From Meridianimarinicoccus zhengii (GTDB lineage: Bacteria > Pseudomonadota > Alphaproteobacteria > Rhodobacterales > Rhodobacteraceae), in assembly GCF_003254465.1 (NCBI RefSeq), contig NZ_QDFI01000009.1:1-64000 (forward strand): DNA of 64,000 bases, written 5' to 3'. Of the stretch, positions 49,380-59,031 are shown piece by piece; within the stretch, counting starts at the first letter, position 1; each line of letters begins with the position of its first letter. The translations under genes and the position numbers were made by a program. Below the pieces are notes generated by a model that saw only the letters and a program-made list of their open reading frames with translations, made no database searches and was not told the origin of the DNA.

Positions 49380-50399
49380 ATGACCGATCACCTGTCCCGC
49401 CGTCTGGCCGAGACGCCTGTCATCATGGCCGATGGCGCGACCGGCACGACCCTGTTCAACATGGGTCTGTCGTCGGGCGATGCGCCGGAACTGTGGAATG
49501 TCGATCACCCTGACCGCATCCGCGCACTCTATCGCGGTGCGGTTGACGCTGGCAGCGATCTGTTCCTGACCAACAGCTTCGGCTCGAACGCCGCGCGCCT
49601 GCGCCTCCACGATGCCGCCGATCGCGCGTTCGAACTGTCGCGGGTCGCTGCCGAACTGGGGCGCGAGATCGCGGATACGGCAGGACGGGACGTGATCGTG
49701 GCCGGGTCCATGGGCCCGACGGGTGACATCATGGAACCGATGGGAACCCTTTCGCACGCGCGCGCCGTCGAGATCTTCCACGAACAGGCGGAAGGCCTGA
49801 AGGCCGGCGGCGCCGACGTGCTTTGGGTCGAGACGATTTCGGCCGCCGAGGAATACCGCGCCGCCGCCGAAGCCGCGCGGTTGGCGGGCATGCCCTGGTG
49901 CGGCACAATGAGCTTCGACACCGCCGGGCGCACGATGATGGGGCTGACCGCCGCGGACATGGTCGCCATGGTTGACCGGCTGCCGCACCCCCCGCTCGCT
50001 TTCGGGGCGAATTGCGGCGTCGGCGCGTCGGACCTGCTGCGCACCGTTCTGGGTTTTGCCGCGCAGGGACCGGACCGGCCCGTGATCGCCAAGGGCAATG
50101 CCGGGATCCCCAAATACGTCGACGGCCATATCCATTATGACGGCACGCCCGACCTGATGGCCCGCTACGCGACGCTGGCCGCCGATTGCGGCGCACGGAT
50201 CATCGGCGGCTGCTGCGGCACGACGCCCGAACATCTGGCCGCCATGCGCGCGGCACTCGACGCGCACACGCCGGGGCCGCGGCCCAGTCTCGACGATATC
50301 ACGGCGGCGCTCGGGGGCTTTTCGTCGGCCTCCGACGGGCTGGACGGTGCGGACGCCCCTGCCCGCACCCGCCGCCGTGGCCGCTCGCCGCGCGGCTGA
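49380..50399 (+). CDS. Betaine-homocysteine methyltransferase-like protein (BmtB)
   Basis: A 339-residue homocysteine S-methyltransferase-domain protein. MADGATGTTLFNMGLSSGDA, LFLTNSFGSNAARLRLHDAA, the zinc ligand Cys in GANCGVGASD and the Cys pair in IIGGCCGTTPEH are complete. It should move a methyl group from betaine, or from the neighbouring corrinoid protein, to homocysteine. ATG 49380 has GAGGA at good spacing; ATG 49371 is too close to it. The C-terminal 45 residues are a charged extension. Confidence 0.85.
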   Translation: MTDHLSRRLAETPVIMADGATGTTLFNMGLSSGDAPELWNVDHPDRIRALYRGAVDAGSDLFLTNSFGSNAARLRLHDAADRAFELSRVAAELGREIADTAGRDVIVAGSMGPTGDIMEPMGTLSHARAVEIFHEQAEGLKAGGADVLWVETISAAEEYRAAAEAARLAGMPWCGTMSFDTAGRTMMGLTAADMVAMVDRLPHPPLAFGANCGVGASDLLRTVLGFAAQGPDRPVIAKGNAGIPKYVDGHIHYDGTPDLMARYATLAADCGARIIGGCCGTTPEHLAAMRAALDAHTPGPRPSLDDITAALGGFSSASDGLDGADAPARTRRRGRSPRG

Positions 50400-50500
50400 G
50401 GTCGCTTGCGCAGGCTCACGGGTCGCAATCCGCATACTCCGGCGCGGGTCCTGTTCCATAAAGGCGGGAACAGGCAAACCCGGCGTGGCAGGAGTATCCC

Positions 50501-51208
50501 ATGAGTGACGAGTCCGAAGACGATCTGATCCTCGCCGACCTGCCGGATGACGAACTGGTCCAGCAGATGTTCGATGATCTCTACGACGGGCTGAAGCCCG
50601 AGATCGAGGAAGCGGTGCATATCCTGCTCGACCGCGGCTGGGCGCCCTACGACATCCTGACCAAGGCGCTGGTGGGCGGCATGACCATCGTGGGCCGCGA
50701 TTTCCGCGATGGCATCCTGTTCGTCCCCGAGGTTTTACTGGCCGCAGGCGCGATGAAGGGCGGCATGGCCATCCTCAAGCCGCTTCTCGCCGAAACCGGC
50801 GCGCCGCGCGTGGGCAAGATGGTGATCGGCACCGTGAAGGGCGACATCCACGACATCGGCAAGAACCTCGTGTCGATGATGATGGAGGGCGCGGGCTTCG
50901 AGGTCGTCGATATCGGCATCAACAACGCGGTCGAGAAATACCTTGCGGCGCTGGAGACCGAAAAGCCCGACATCCTCGGAATGTCCGCGCTGCTGACGAC
51001 CACGATGCCCTACATGAAGGTGGTGATCGACACGATGGCCGCGCAGGGTATCCGGGACGAGTATATCGTGCTGGTGGGCGGCGCGCCGCTGAACGAGGAA
51101 TTCGGCCGCGCCATCGGGGCCGACGCCTATTGCCGCGATGCCGCCGTCGCGGTGGAAACCGCGAAATCCTTCATGGCGCGCAAGCACAACCAGATGGCCA
51201 CGGCCTGA
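50501..51208 (+). CDS. Corrinoid-binding methyl carrier protein (MtbC/MtgC type)
   Basis: A 235-residue B12-binding protein. A helical cap (PEIEEAVHILLDRGWAPYDI, FVPEVLLAAGAMKGGMAILK) precedes the Rossmann domain with the cobalamin ligand His in VKGDIHDIGKNLVSMMM and the binding motifs GMSALLTTTM and VLVGGAPLNE. It shuttles a methyl group between methyltransferases. An 8-bp inverted repeat (50450-50474) lies upstream. It belongs with the BmtB-like, DUF1638 and MttB-family genes nearby. Confidence 0.93.
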   Translation: MSDESEDDLILADLPDDELVQQMFDDLYDGLKPEIEEAVHILLDRGWAPYDILTKALVGGMTIVGRDFRDGILFVPEVLLAAGAMKGGMAILKPLLAETGAPRVGKMVIGTVKGDIHDIGKNLVSMMMEGAGFEVVDIGINNAVEKYLAALETEKPDILGMSALLTTTMPYMKVVIDTMAAQGIRDEYIVLVGGAPLNEEFGRAIGADAYCRDAAVAVETAKSFMARKHNQMATA

Positions 51209-51260
51209 CCGCTTGCGCGCCGCGCGCGCCCGCACCATGTGGAATGCAGGAGGTGCGACC

Positions 51261-51407
51261 ATGCCTTTCTCTGTTTATCTCGGGCTGATCGGCGGCGCGA
51301 TCGCCGCTGCAGCCCTGACCATCGCGCTGGCGCAGGCTGCGGGAATCCTTGCCGCGCTCGCCCCCGTGGCGCTGGTGCTTGCGTGGCTGGTGCGGCAGGG
51401 CGCCTGA
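51261..51407 (+). CDS. Small hydrophobic membrane protein
   Basis: A 48-residue protein (MPFSVYLGLIGGAIAAAALT) after a clear GGAGG site. Almost the whole chain is hydrophobic, enough for one long or two short membrane helices. It lies between the corrinoid protein and DUF1638 genes and overlaps the latter by four bases. No family is recognised; a membrane partner for the demethylation module is possible. Confidence 0.68.
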   Translation: MPFSVYLGLIGGAIAAAALTIALAQAAGILAALAPVALVLAWLVRQGA

Positions 51408-52000
51408 CGGACTCGGCCCCGCCGGCGCGGGTGCTCGTGGTGGCCTGCGGCGCGCTGGCACGCGAGATCACGGCGCTGCAACGCGCCTACGGGTGGGACC
51501 ACCTGACGCTCGTCTGCCTGCCCGCCATCCTGCACAACCGTCCTGAACGCATCCCGTCCGCCGTGGCCGACACCATCGCGGCGCGCCGCGCGGGTCACGA
51601 CCGGGTGTTCGTCGCCTACGCCGATTGCGGCACAGGCGGGCGGCTGGCCGCTCTCTGCGACGACCTCGGTGCGACGATGATCGACGCGCCCCATTGCTAT
51701 GCCTTCTACGAAGGCGCCGCGGCGTTCCGCGACCATGCCGACGAGATCGACGCCTTCTACCTGACCGACTTCCTCGCGCGGCAGTTCGACGCCTTCGTCT
51801 GGGAACCGCTCGGGCTCGACCGCCATCCGCGACTGCGGGACATGTATTTCGGCCATTACACGAAGCTGGTCTACCTCGCCCAGACGGACGACCCGGCCCT
51901 GACCGCGCGTGCCGCCGATGCGGCCGACCGGCTCGGCCTCGGGTTCGAGCGGCGCTTCACCGGCTTCGGCGAACTCGGCGACTGGATCGCGCGCGCCTAG
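51404..52000 (+). CDS. DUF1638 domain protein of the corrinoid module
   Basis: A 198-residue protein. ARVLVVACGALAREITALQR, then VFVAYADCGTGGRLAALCDD and DAPHCYAFYEGAAAF carry the conserved Cys and His residues of DUF1638, a family that travels with corrinoid methyltransferases; its function is not established. The homology begins at CTG 51404, which overlaps the previous stop (CTGA) and has AGGG upstream. GTG 51431 is the next possible start but would remove nine residues. The stop overlaps the convergent sufE stop. Confidence 0.82.
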   Translation: MTDSAPPARVLVVACGALAREITALQRAYGWDHLTLVCLPAILHNRPERIPSAVADTIAARRAGHDRVFVAYADCGTGGRLAALCDDLGATMIDAPHCYAFYEGAAAFRDHADEIDAFYLTDFLARQFDAFVWEPLGLDRHPRLRDMYFGHYTKLVYLAQTDDPALTARAADAADRLGLGFERRFTGFGELGDWIARA

Positions 52001-52425
52001 GCTTCCGCCGCCGCCTTCGCGTGGTCCTGTATCCGCGCGATCATCGCGCGAACCCCGTTGGACCGCTGCGCCGACAGGTGGTCGTGCAGGCCCAGGCGCC
52101 GCAACTCGGCCTGTGCATCCACGCCCAGCACCTCGCGCACCGGCAACCCGGCATAAAGCGCATGCAGCACCGCGATCAGCCCGCGGACGATCATCGCGTC
52201 GCTCTCGCCCTCGAAATCGAACCGCGCGTCCGGCCCCGCGCCATCGATCGCGGGGCGGATCCAGACCTGGCTCGCGCAGCCGTCAACCTTGGTTGCGGGC
52301 ACGCGCAGCGCGTCGTCCATGGGCGGCATGGCCTTGCCCATGTCGATCACATGGCGGTAGCGGTCTTCCCAGTCGTCCAGGAATTCGAAGGTCTCGGCGA
52401 TCTCTTCGAAGGCTTCGGTGGCCAT
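51997..52425 (-). CDS. sufE: Cysteine desulfuration protein SufE
   Basis: A 142-residue sulfur acceptor for SufS in Fe-S cluster assembly. EEIAETFEFLDDWEDRYRHV, acceptor Cys50 in VPATKVDGCASQVWI, then FEGESDAMIVRGLIAVLHAL and LGLHDHLSAQRSNGVRAMI are diagnostic. ATG 52425 follows a GAGGAG site. Single gene, not in a suf cluster here. Confidence 0.95.
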   Translation of the reverse strand: MATEAFEEIAETFEFLDDWEDRYRHVIDMGKAMPPMDDALRVPATKVDGCASQVWIRPAIDGAGPDARFDFEGESDAMIVRGLIAVLHALYAGLPVREVLGVDAQAELRRLGLHDHLSAQRSNGVRAMIARIQDHAKAAAEA

Positions 52426-52522
52426 GATGGCGGTCTCCTCGTGCTCGCCGCACAGGTAAGCCCGCGGCCGCACGCCGTCCAGCCCCTTCCCAAGGCCAAT
52501 GGTTTGGGCTACGCGACTGTCC

Positions 52523-52987
52523 ATGCGGATCCGATTTGCCCCTGCCCTTCGTCTTCTGTCGCTGGCCCTTGTGCTTGCCGTAACAAGCGCATGTTCGCGG
52601 CAGGATGACACCACGCTGGAGCCCGAGGGCGGCTATCCGGTCCCCTTCGCCGACAGTCGCCCGCTCGTGTCCGATGTGACCCGCGTGACGATGGAACCGA
52701 CACCGGGCGGGGCGATCCTGCGCGTGACCGGCGTCACGGCGACCCAGGGCTGGTGGGACATCGCGCTCCGCCGCGAAACCGGAAGCGACACGGCATCGAC
52801 CGAACGGCGCTACGTGCTGCGCGGCTGGCCCCCGGTCGACGCCGAAGGCAACCCGGTCCCCGCACCGACAGGCCCCGTCACCCTGCGCGAAGTGGACGCC
52901 GCGATCTTCCTGTCGGACAGCGACCTCGACGGCGTGCGCCGCATCACCGTGACGGGTGCGAACACCAGCCGTTCGGTGACGCGCTGA
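52523..52987 (+). CDS. Predicted lipoprotein
   Basis: A 154-residue protein with a lipoprotein signal (MRIRFAPALRLLSLALVLAV, lipobox VTSAC, Cys24). The mature part is beta-rich (TVTGANTSRSVTR at the end) and contains GGYPVPFADSRPLVSDVTRV. No enzyme motif is visible. It is divergent from sufE. Confidence 0.75.
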   Translation: MRIRFAPALRLLSLALVLAVTSACSRQDDTTLEPEGGYPVPFADSRPLVSDVTRVTMEPTPGGAILRVTGVTATQGWWDIALRRETGSDTASTERRYVLRGWPPVDAEGNPVPAPTGPVTLREVDAAIFLSDSDLDGVRRITVTGANTSRSVTR

Positions 52988-53002
52988 TCGCCCGGCAATT
53001 GC

Positions 53003-54142
53003 TCAGCCGATCATCGACAGGCCGGAACCGCCCGTTTCGTCGTAGTGCCGCCTGAGCCGCTGAAGGGCGATGCGCAGCACGATCTTGCCCGACCGCGCCG
53101 ACCATCCCATCGTCTTCTCGGTGGTCTCGATCCCCTCGAGAAAGCAGCAGCAGCGCAGCGCCACGTCGCCCAGCCCCGGCCCAAGGTCCGCCAGCGCCGC
53201 ATGCACGCGGTCCGATGCCGCCTGCGCCCCGCCCGACCGGCCGCCGCCATGGCGATAGCCGCCTTTCTGCGGCCCGGTCATGAAGCTGTCCCAGTTCTGC
53301 GCCACGCGCGGCCCCATCTGCGCCAGTTCGAAATCCTCGCGCAGGCGCTCCCCCGCGGCCACAAGGTCATCCGACAGGAACAGCTTGCCATCCTTGTCGC
53401 GCCGGCGGGCCAGCGCGCTCAGCGGCGATTCCGCAAGATTGTACTTCACCTTGCGCACGCCATCGGCATCCCGCGACCGGCCCGTGTCCCAATCCCGGTG
53501 CTGCGCGGCGAAGGGCTGGGCGTCTTCCGCCATTCCGTCAGGGGCTTCGTCCGCGCCATTCTGCTCCAGCATCCGCTTCAGGGCCGACCGGCCCAACGCC
53601 GTGATGGCATAGCGTGAAATCCGGCCCGCGGACGGCATCGCCGCGATCCATTCGTTCAGCGCCATCACCTCGGCCACAGCCCGTGCGACCACGGTCGTCT
53701 GCGCGCTCTTGCCGCCGGGCAGGTCGCGCACCACCACCGCCTTGTCGAGGTCTTGCGCCACGGCCAGCACCGCGCCGGTTTCGGCCAGCCGCCGCAGCAC
53801 CCGGAACGCCGCATCGGAAATGTCGTTGGCGGGATCGGCTGTGAACTGGGCCTGGATTGTCGCGGTCATCGAAAGGCACTCCTTGTTGGCATTGCTGATC
53901 GGGGCACGCGCGGCCCCCATAACGCTGAGACGATCGAAGGCACCGTCCACAAGCGGATCGTCGCGACGGTTCTCGCAACGGCGCACCCGTCGCAGTACGG
54001 TCGAGGCGTGGTAGCCGGTCTCGCGGGCGATCTCACGGATCGACCGACCAAGCTCCGTGTGGTACAGGTAGTGGACCGCGGCCTCTGGCACCCATTCCTC
54101 CGATCGCACCGATCCTGGTGACATCATCGCCAGTTTCGTCAC
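53003..54142 (-). CDS. DUF6456 HTH protein
   Basis: A 379-residue regulator-like protein. An N-terminal helix-turn-helix (HTELGRSIREIARETGYHAS, then TVLRRVRRCEN) is followed by a winged-helix-like middle (DISDAAFRVLRRLAETGAVL) and the DUF6456 domain (ESPLSALARRRDKDGKLFLS, LAQMGPRVAQNWDSF, CCCFLEGIETTEKTMGWSAR). The family is confined to Rhodobacterales and relatives and its target is unknown. Its upstream region contains two inverted repeats in AT-rich DNA, suggesting autoregulation. Confidence 0.85.
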   Translation of the reverse strand: MTKLAMMSPGSVRSEEWVPEAAVHYLYHTELGRSIREIARETGYHASTVLRRVRRCENRRDDPLVDGAFDRLSVMGAARAPISNANKECLSMTATIQAQFTADPANDISDAAFRVLRRLAETGAVLAVAQDLDKAVVVRDLPGGKSAQTTVVARAVAEVMALNEWIAAMPSAGRISRYAITALGRSALKRMLEQNGADEAPDGMAEDAQPFAAQHRDWDTGRSRDADGVRKVKYNLAESPLSALARRRDKDGKLFLSDDLVAAGERLREDFELAQMGPRVAQNWDSFMTGPQKGGYRHGGGRSGGAQAASDRVHAALADLGPGLGDVALRCCCFLEGIETTEKTMGWSARSGKIVLRIALQRLRRHYDETGGSGLSMIG

Positions 54143-54202
54143 GCGTTTACTCCTCGTTTCCTGCCGCCAGGCCTTCGGCGATCCCGCCCGGCTGCATGCC
54201 CG

Positions 54203-54289
54203 AAACCTGAAGCAACGATCATTTCAGGTTTATTAAAATTGGTCGCAGTCTTAAGCATTGTTTATAATGCCTAAATGTTGCTAAGCATT
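54203..54289 (-). promoter_or_regulatory. AT-rich control region with inverted repeats upstream of DUF6456
   Basis: A perfect 9-bp inverted repeat AAACCTGAA (54203-54211) and TTCAGGTTT (54223-54231) is followed by TTAAGCATT (54251-54259), AATGCCTAA (54266-54274, near-perfect inverse) and CTAAGCATT (54281-54289). The stretch is far more AT-rich than its surroundings. It lies between the divergent DUF6456 and DUF6477 genes and may serve both. Confidence 0.55.
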
Positions 54290-54368
54290 CCGTCCGCTCG
54301 ACCGGCAAGGATGCAACACCCTGTGGTTGCAACGCAGTCTTCGTTCATGACCCGCAAAGGAGCGCACC

Positions 54369-54704
54369 ATGAACGACCCGCAAAGCCTTCTGAACACCCT
54401 CAACCGCCCCCGTCTGCTGGTGACCGCCGCGCAGATCGCAAGCGCGCATTACCGCCGCGAAACCATGTTGCGGCCGTTGCTCGGCGACCCGGTACCGACC
54501 GGCCCGGCCGAAACGGTCATGGCGCTTTTCGTTCTGGAACAAGGGCTTGAAGCGGCACGGCGCGAACGGCATGCCGGTTATGGCGTCGAACGCCACGTGC
54601 GCGTGCTGGCCGCGCTGATCGCCGAGGGACAGGCGCTCGCCGCGCGCCCCGCGCGCCGTCAGGAAAAGGCGTCGGCGACCTCGGTCTTGCGCGTGGTGAT
54701 GTAG
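54369..54704 (+). CDS. DUF6477 family protein
   Basis: A 111-residue helical protein (MNDPQSLLNTLNRPRLLVTA, then ASAHYRRETMLRPLLG and EQGLEAARRERHAGYGVERH), the pattern of the Rhodobacterales DUF6477 family. An AAAGGAG site precedes it. It is divergent from DUF6456, its usual neighbour, and its last 46 bp overlap the convergent MttB-family gene. Function unknown. Confidence 0.85.
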   Translation: MNDPQSLLNTLNRPRLLVTAAQIASAHYRRETMLRPLLGDPVPTGPAETVMALFVLEQGLEAARRERHAGYGVERHVRVLAALIAEGQALAARPARRQEKASATSVLRVVM

Positions 54705-56203
54705 GCCTGCAACGCCTCGCGGATGGCGGGATCGAGCGTCGGCTCGACATAGTCCTGCAACATTTGTCGCGCCTTCGCATTGGCCAGCATCCGGGTATCC
54801 GGGCGCCCCGCGTCTTCCCATGTCTCGAACGGGCGATAATCCAATACGCCGCTGCGCCAGAAGGCCGTCTTGAAATTGGCCTGTGTGTGCGCGCAGCCTA
54901 GGTAATGCCCGCCCGGCCCGACCTCGCGCAGTGCATCGAGCGCCATGGTCGCATCGTCAACCGCGGGGGTCTGCGCCAGCCGGTGCAGCGCCCCAAGCTG
55001 GTCGGCATCCATCACGAATTTCTCCAGCGATACGACAAGCCCGCCTTCCAGCCAGCCACAGGCATGGAGCATGAAGTTCACCCCGGCCAGCAGCCCTGTG
55101 TTCAGCGAATTGGCGGTCTCGAACCCCGCCTGCGCGTCGGGCAGCTTCGATCCGGTGAAACTGCCCGCGGACCGGAACGGCACGCCCAGCCGCCGCGCCA
55201 ATTGCCCCGCCCCATAGATGATCTGCGACGCCTCGGGCGTGCCGAATGTGGGCGCACCGGAATTCATGTCGATCGACGTCACGAACGCGCCGAAGATCAC
55301 CGGCGCACCGGGGCGGATCAACTGGCTGTAGCCGATGGCGACCATCACCTCGGCCAGCACCTGCACCAGTGTGCCCGCCACCGTCACCGGCGACATGGCC
55401 CCGCCCACGATGAAGGGCGACAGGATGCAGGCCTGACCGGCGGCGGCATAGACCTCCAGCGCGCCCATCATCGTGCTGTCGAAGGTCAGCGGCGAATTCA
55501 CGTTGATGAGCGAGGTCAGCACCGTGTTGTTGGCCACCACGTCGGCACCGAACAGGATCTCGCACATCTCCACGCTGTGGCGCGCACGTTCGGGTTCGGT
55601 CACCGACCCCATGAAGGGCTTGTCCGACAGGGTCATGTGCGCCAGCAGCATGTCGAGATGGCGCTTGTTGGCGGGAATGTCCGTAGGCTCGCAGACCGTG
55701 CCGCCGGAATGGTGCAGCCACGGGGTCATCTGACCGATCTTCACGAAATCATGGAAATCAGACAGGGTCGCATAGCGCCGCGTGCCATCGAGGTCGAGCA
55801 CGAAAGGCGGGCCGTAGACCGGCGCCAGCACCAGCCGGTCGCCGCCGATCACCACCGACTTGTCACGGTTGCGCGCCAGTTGCGTGAATTCGCGCGGTGC
55901 CGTGGCACATAGCGCCTTCAACAGCCCTCGCGGGAAATGCACCCGTTCGCCCTGCACGTCCGCACCCGCGTCGCGCCAGCGGTCAAGTGCCGCAGGGTTC
56001 TCGACGAAATTCACGCCGATCTCTTCCAGAACCTGTTCAGCGGCATCCTCGATCCGCTCCAGCGCCTCGCTGCTGAACAGATCCAGTGTCGGGATCAGCC
56101 GGTCGATGACCTGCGCGGTCTCCACCGAGACAGCCGACCGTTCCGCGCGCCGGGCGGCCCCGCCGCCGCCTGCGCGCCCGCGCCGCCGTGCCAGTTCCGC
56201 CAT
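54659..56203 (-). CDS. Trimethylamine methyltransferase family protein (MttB/MtgB, non-pyrrolysine)
   Basis: A 514-residue TIM-barrel methyltransferase. Family segments include EQVLEEIGVNFVENPAALDR, KIGQMTPWLHHSGGTVCEPT, ADVVANNTVLTSLINVNSPL, GSFTGSKLPDAQAGFETANS and LREVGPGGHYLGCAHTQANF. The frame has no in-frame amber codon, so it is the non-pyrrolysine type, whose known members demethylate glycine betaine or related quaternary amines onto a corrinoid protein. The corrinoid carrier lies about 3.5 kb away. ATG 56203 is used; the longer open frame upstream is antisense to guaA. Confidence 0.88.
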   Translation of the reverse strand: MAELARRRGRAGGGGAARRAERSAVSVETAQVIDRLIPTLDLFSSEALERIEDAAEQVLEEIGVNFVENPAALDRWRDAGADVQGERVHFPRGLLKALCATAPREFTQLARNRDKSVVIGGDRLVLAPVYGPPFVLDLDGTRRYATLSDFHDFVKIGQMTPWLHHSGGTVCEPTDIPANKRHLDMLLAHMTLSDKPFMGSVTEPERARHSVEMCEILFGADVVANNTVLTSLINVNSPLTFDSTMMGALEVYAAAGQACILSPFIVGGAMSPVTVAGTLVQVLAEVMVAIGYSQLIRPGAPVIFGAFVTSIDMNSGAPTFGTPEASQIIYGAGQLARRLGVPFRSAGSFTGSKLPDAQAGFETANSLNTGLLAGVNFMLHACGWLEGGLVVSLEKFVMDADQLGALHRLAQTPAVDDATMALDALREVGPGGHYLGCAHTQANFKTAFWRSGVLDYRPFETWEDAGRPDTRMLANAKARQMLQDYVEPTLDPAIREALQAYITTRKTEVADAFS

Positions 56204-56359
56204 GATCGCACCCCGTTCATCTGTCGTATTGTTCCGCCCCGACCTATCCCCCGCGTGCCGCGGCACTCCGTGCCGGTTTGCGCCGCTTCCCACCACCAAT
56301 GCGACATCCGGCACGCAAAGCCGCTTGATCCGCCGGGGGCTTGGCCCTAAGCGGCGCAC

Positions 56360-57952
<1,593 letters not shown>

Positions 57953-58027
57953 TCCCGGCGCCGCGCAGCTGACACCGGAAACGTCCAAGCCCTTGACACC
58001 GCACGCCCATGGCGTCACCCGCGCCCC

Positions 58028-58945
58028 ATGACCGTATCCCGCCCCACCCCGCCCCGCGCGGACCAGATCAAGGCCGTGCTCTGGGCGCTCGCGGCGGTGT
58101 GCAGTTTCGCGGCCATGGCCGTCGCGGGGCGCGAGGCCGGGCGCAGTCTCGACACGTTCGAGATCATGACCTACCGCTCGATCATCGGCATCGTGCTCGT
58201 GTGCGGCGTCATCACCCTGCGCCGGCGCTGGGGCGACATCCGGCGCGACCGGCTGGGCCTACACGGCGCGCGTAACCTGTGCCATTTCGCGGGCCAGAAC
58301 CTGTGGCTCTACGCGCTGACCGTGATCCCGCTGGCGCAGGTCGCGGTGCTCGAATTCTCCTACCCGATCTGGGTGGCGCTCGCCGCCCCCTTCCTGCTGG
58401 GCGAACGCATGACCCTGCAACGGGCCGTCGCGGTCGCCCTTGGCTTCGCGGGCATCCTTCTGGTGGTGCGGCCGGGCCTGATGCCGGTGAACGCGGGCAC
58501 GCTCGCCGCCCTCGGGGCCGCGTTCTGCTTCGCGGGCGTCGCGCTGGCGACCCGCAAGCTGACCGCGGACCAGACCACGCTCTGCATCATGTTCTGGCTC
58601 ACCGCGATGCAGCTTGTGATGGGGTTGGTGATGGCGCTCCATGATGGGGCGATGGCCCTGCCCGATGCGCGTGCCCTGCCCTTCGTGATCGTCGTGGGGT
58701 TGGCCGGGCTTCTGGCGCATGTCTTCCTGACCACCGCGCTGTCGCTCGCGCCCGCGACGCTGGTCATGCCCGTGGAATTCCTGCGCCTGCCGATCACGGC
58801 GACGCTGGGCGCAGTGCTCTATCTCGAAGGGCTCGATCCCTTCGTTCTGCTGGGCAGCGCGGTGATTCTCGGCGGGAACCTCGTGAACCTCTGGCCGCGC
58901 CGTGCGCCGCACGTGGCAGGAACGTCACGTCGCAAGTTGCCGTGA
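58028..58945 (+). CDS. EamA/DMT-family transporter
   Basis: A 305-residue membrane protein with ten hydrophobic helices in two EamA repeats (AVLWALAAVCSFAAMAVAGR and TLAALGAAFCFAGVALATRK open the halves). LPLAQVAVLEFSYPIW-like packing and the late APATLVMPVEFLRLPITATL are typical of drug/metabolite exporters. Substrate unknown. Located between guaA and a FadL-like porin; an inverted repeat (58922-58948) follows its end. Confidence 0.87.
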   Translation: MTVSRPTPPRADQIKAVLWALAAVCSFAAMAVAGREAGRSLDTFEIMTYRSIIGIVLVCGVITLRRRWGDIRRDRLGLHGARNLCHFAGQNLWLYALTVIPLAQVAVLEFSYPIWVALAAPFLLGERMTLQRAVAVALGFAGILLVVRPGLMPVNAGTLAALGAAFCFAGVALATRKLTADQTTLCIMFWLTAMQLVMGLVMALHDGAMALPDARALPFVIVVGLAGLLAHVFLTTALSLAPATLVMPVEFLRLPITATLGAVLYLEGLDPFVLLGSAVILGGNLVNLWPRRAPHVAGTSRRKLP

Positions 58946-59031
58946 CGTGACGTTGCACGTTGACCGGTAAATACGCGTGATCCTAAGCCAGCTGACAGCG
59001 TAAAGCATCCATATCGGGGGGAGACACGGGC

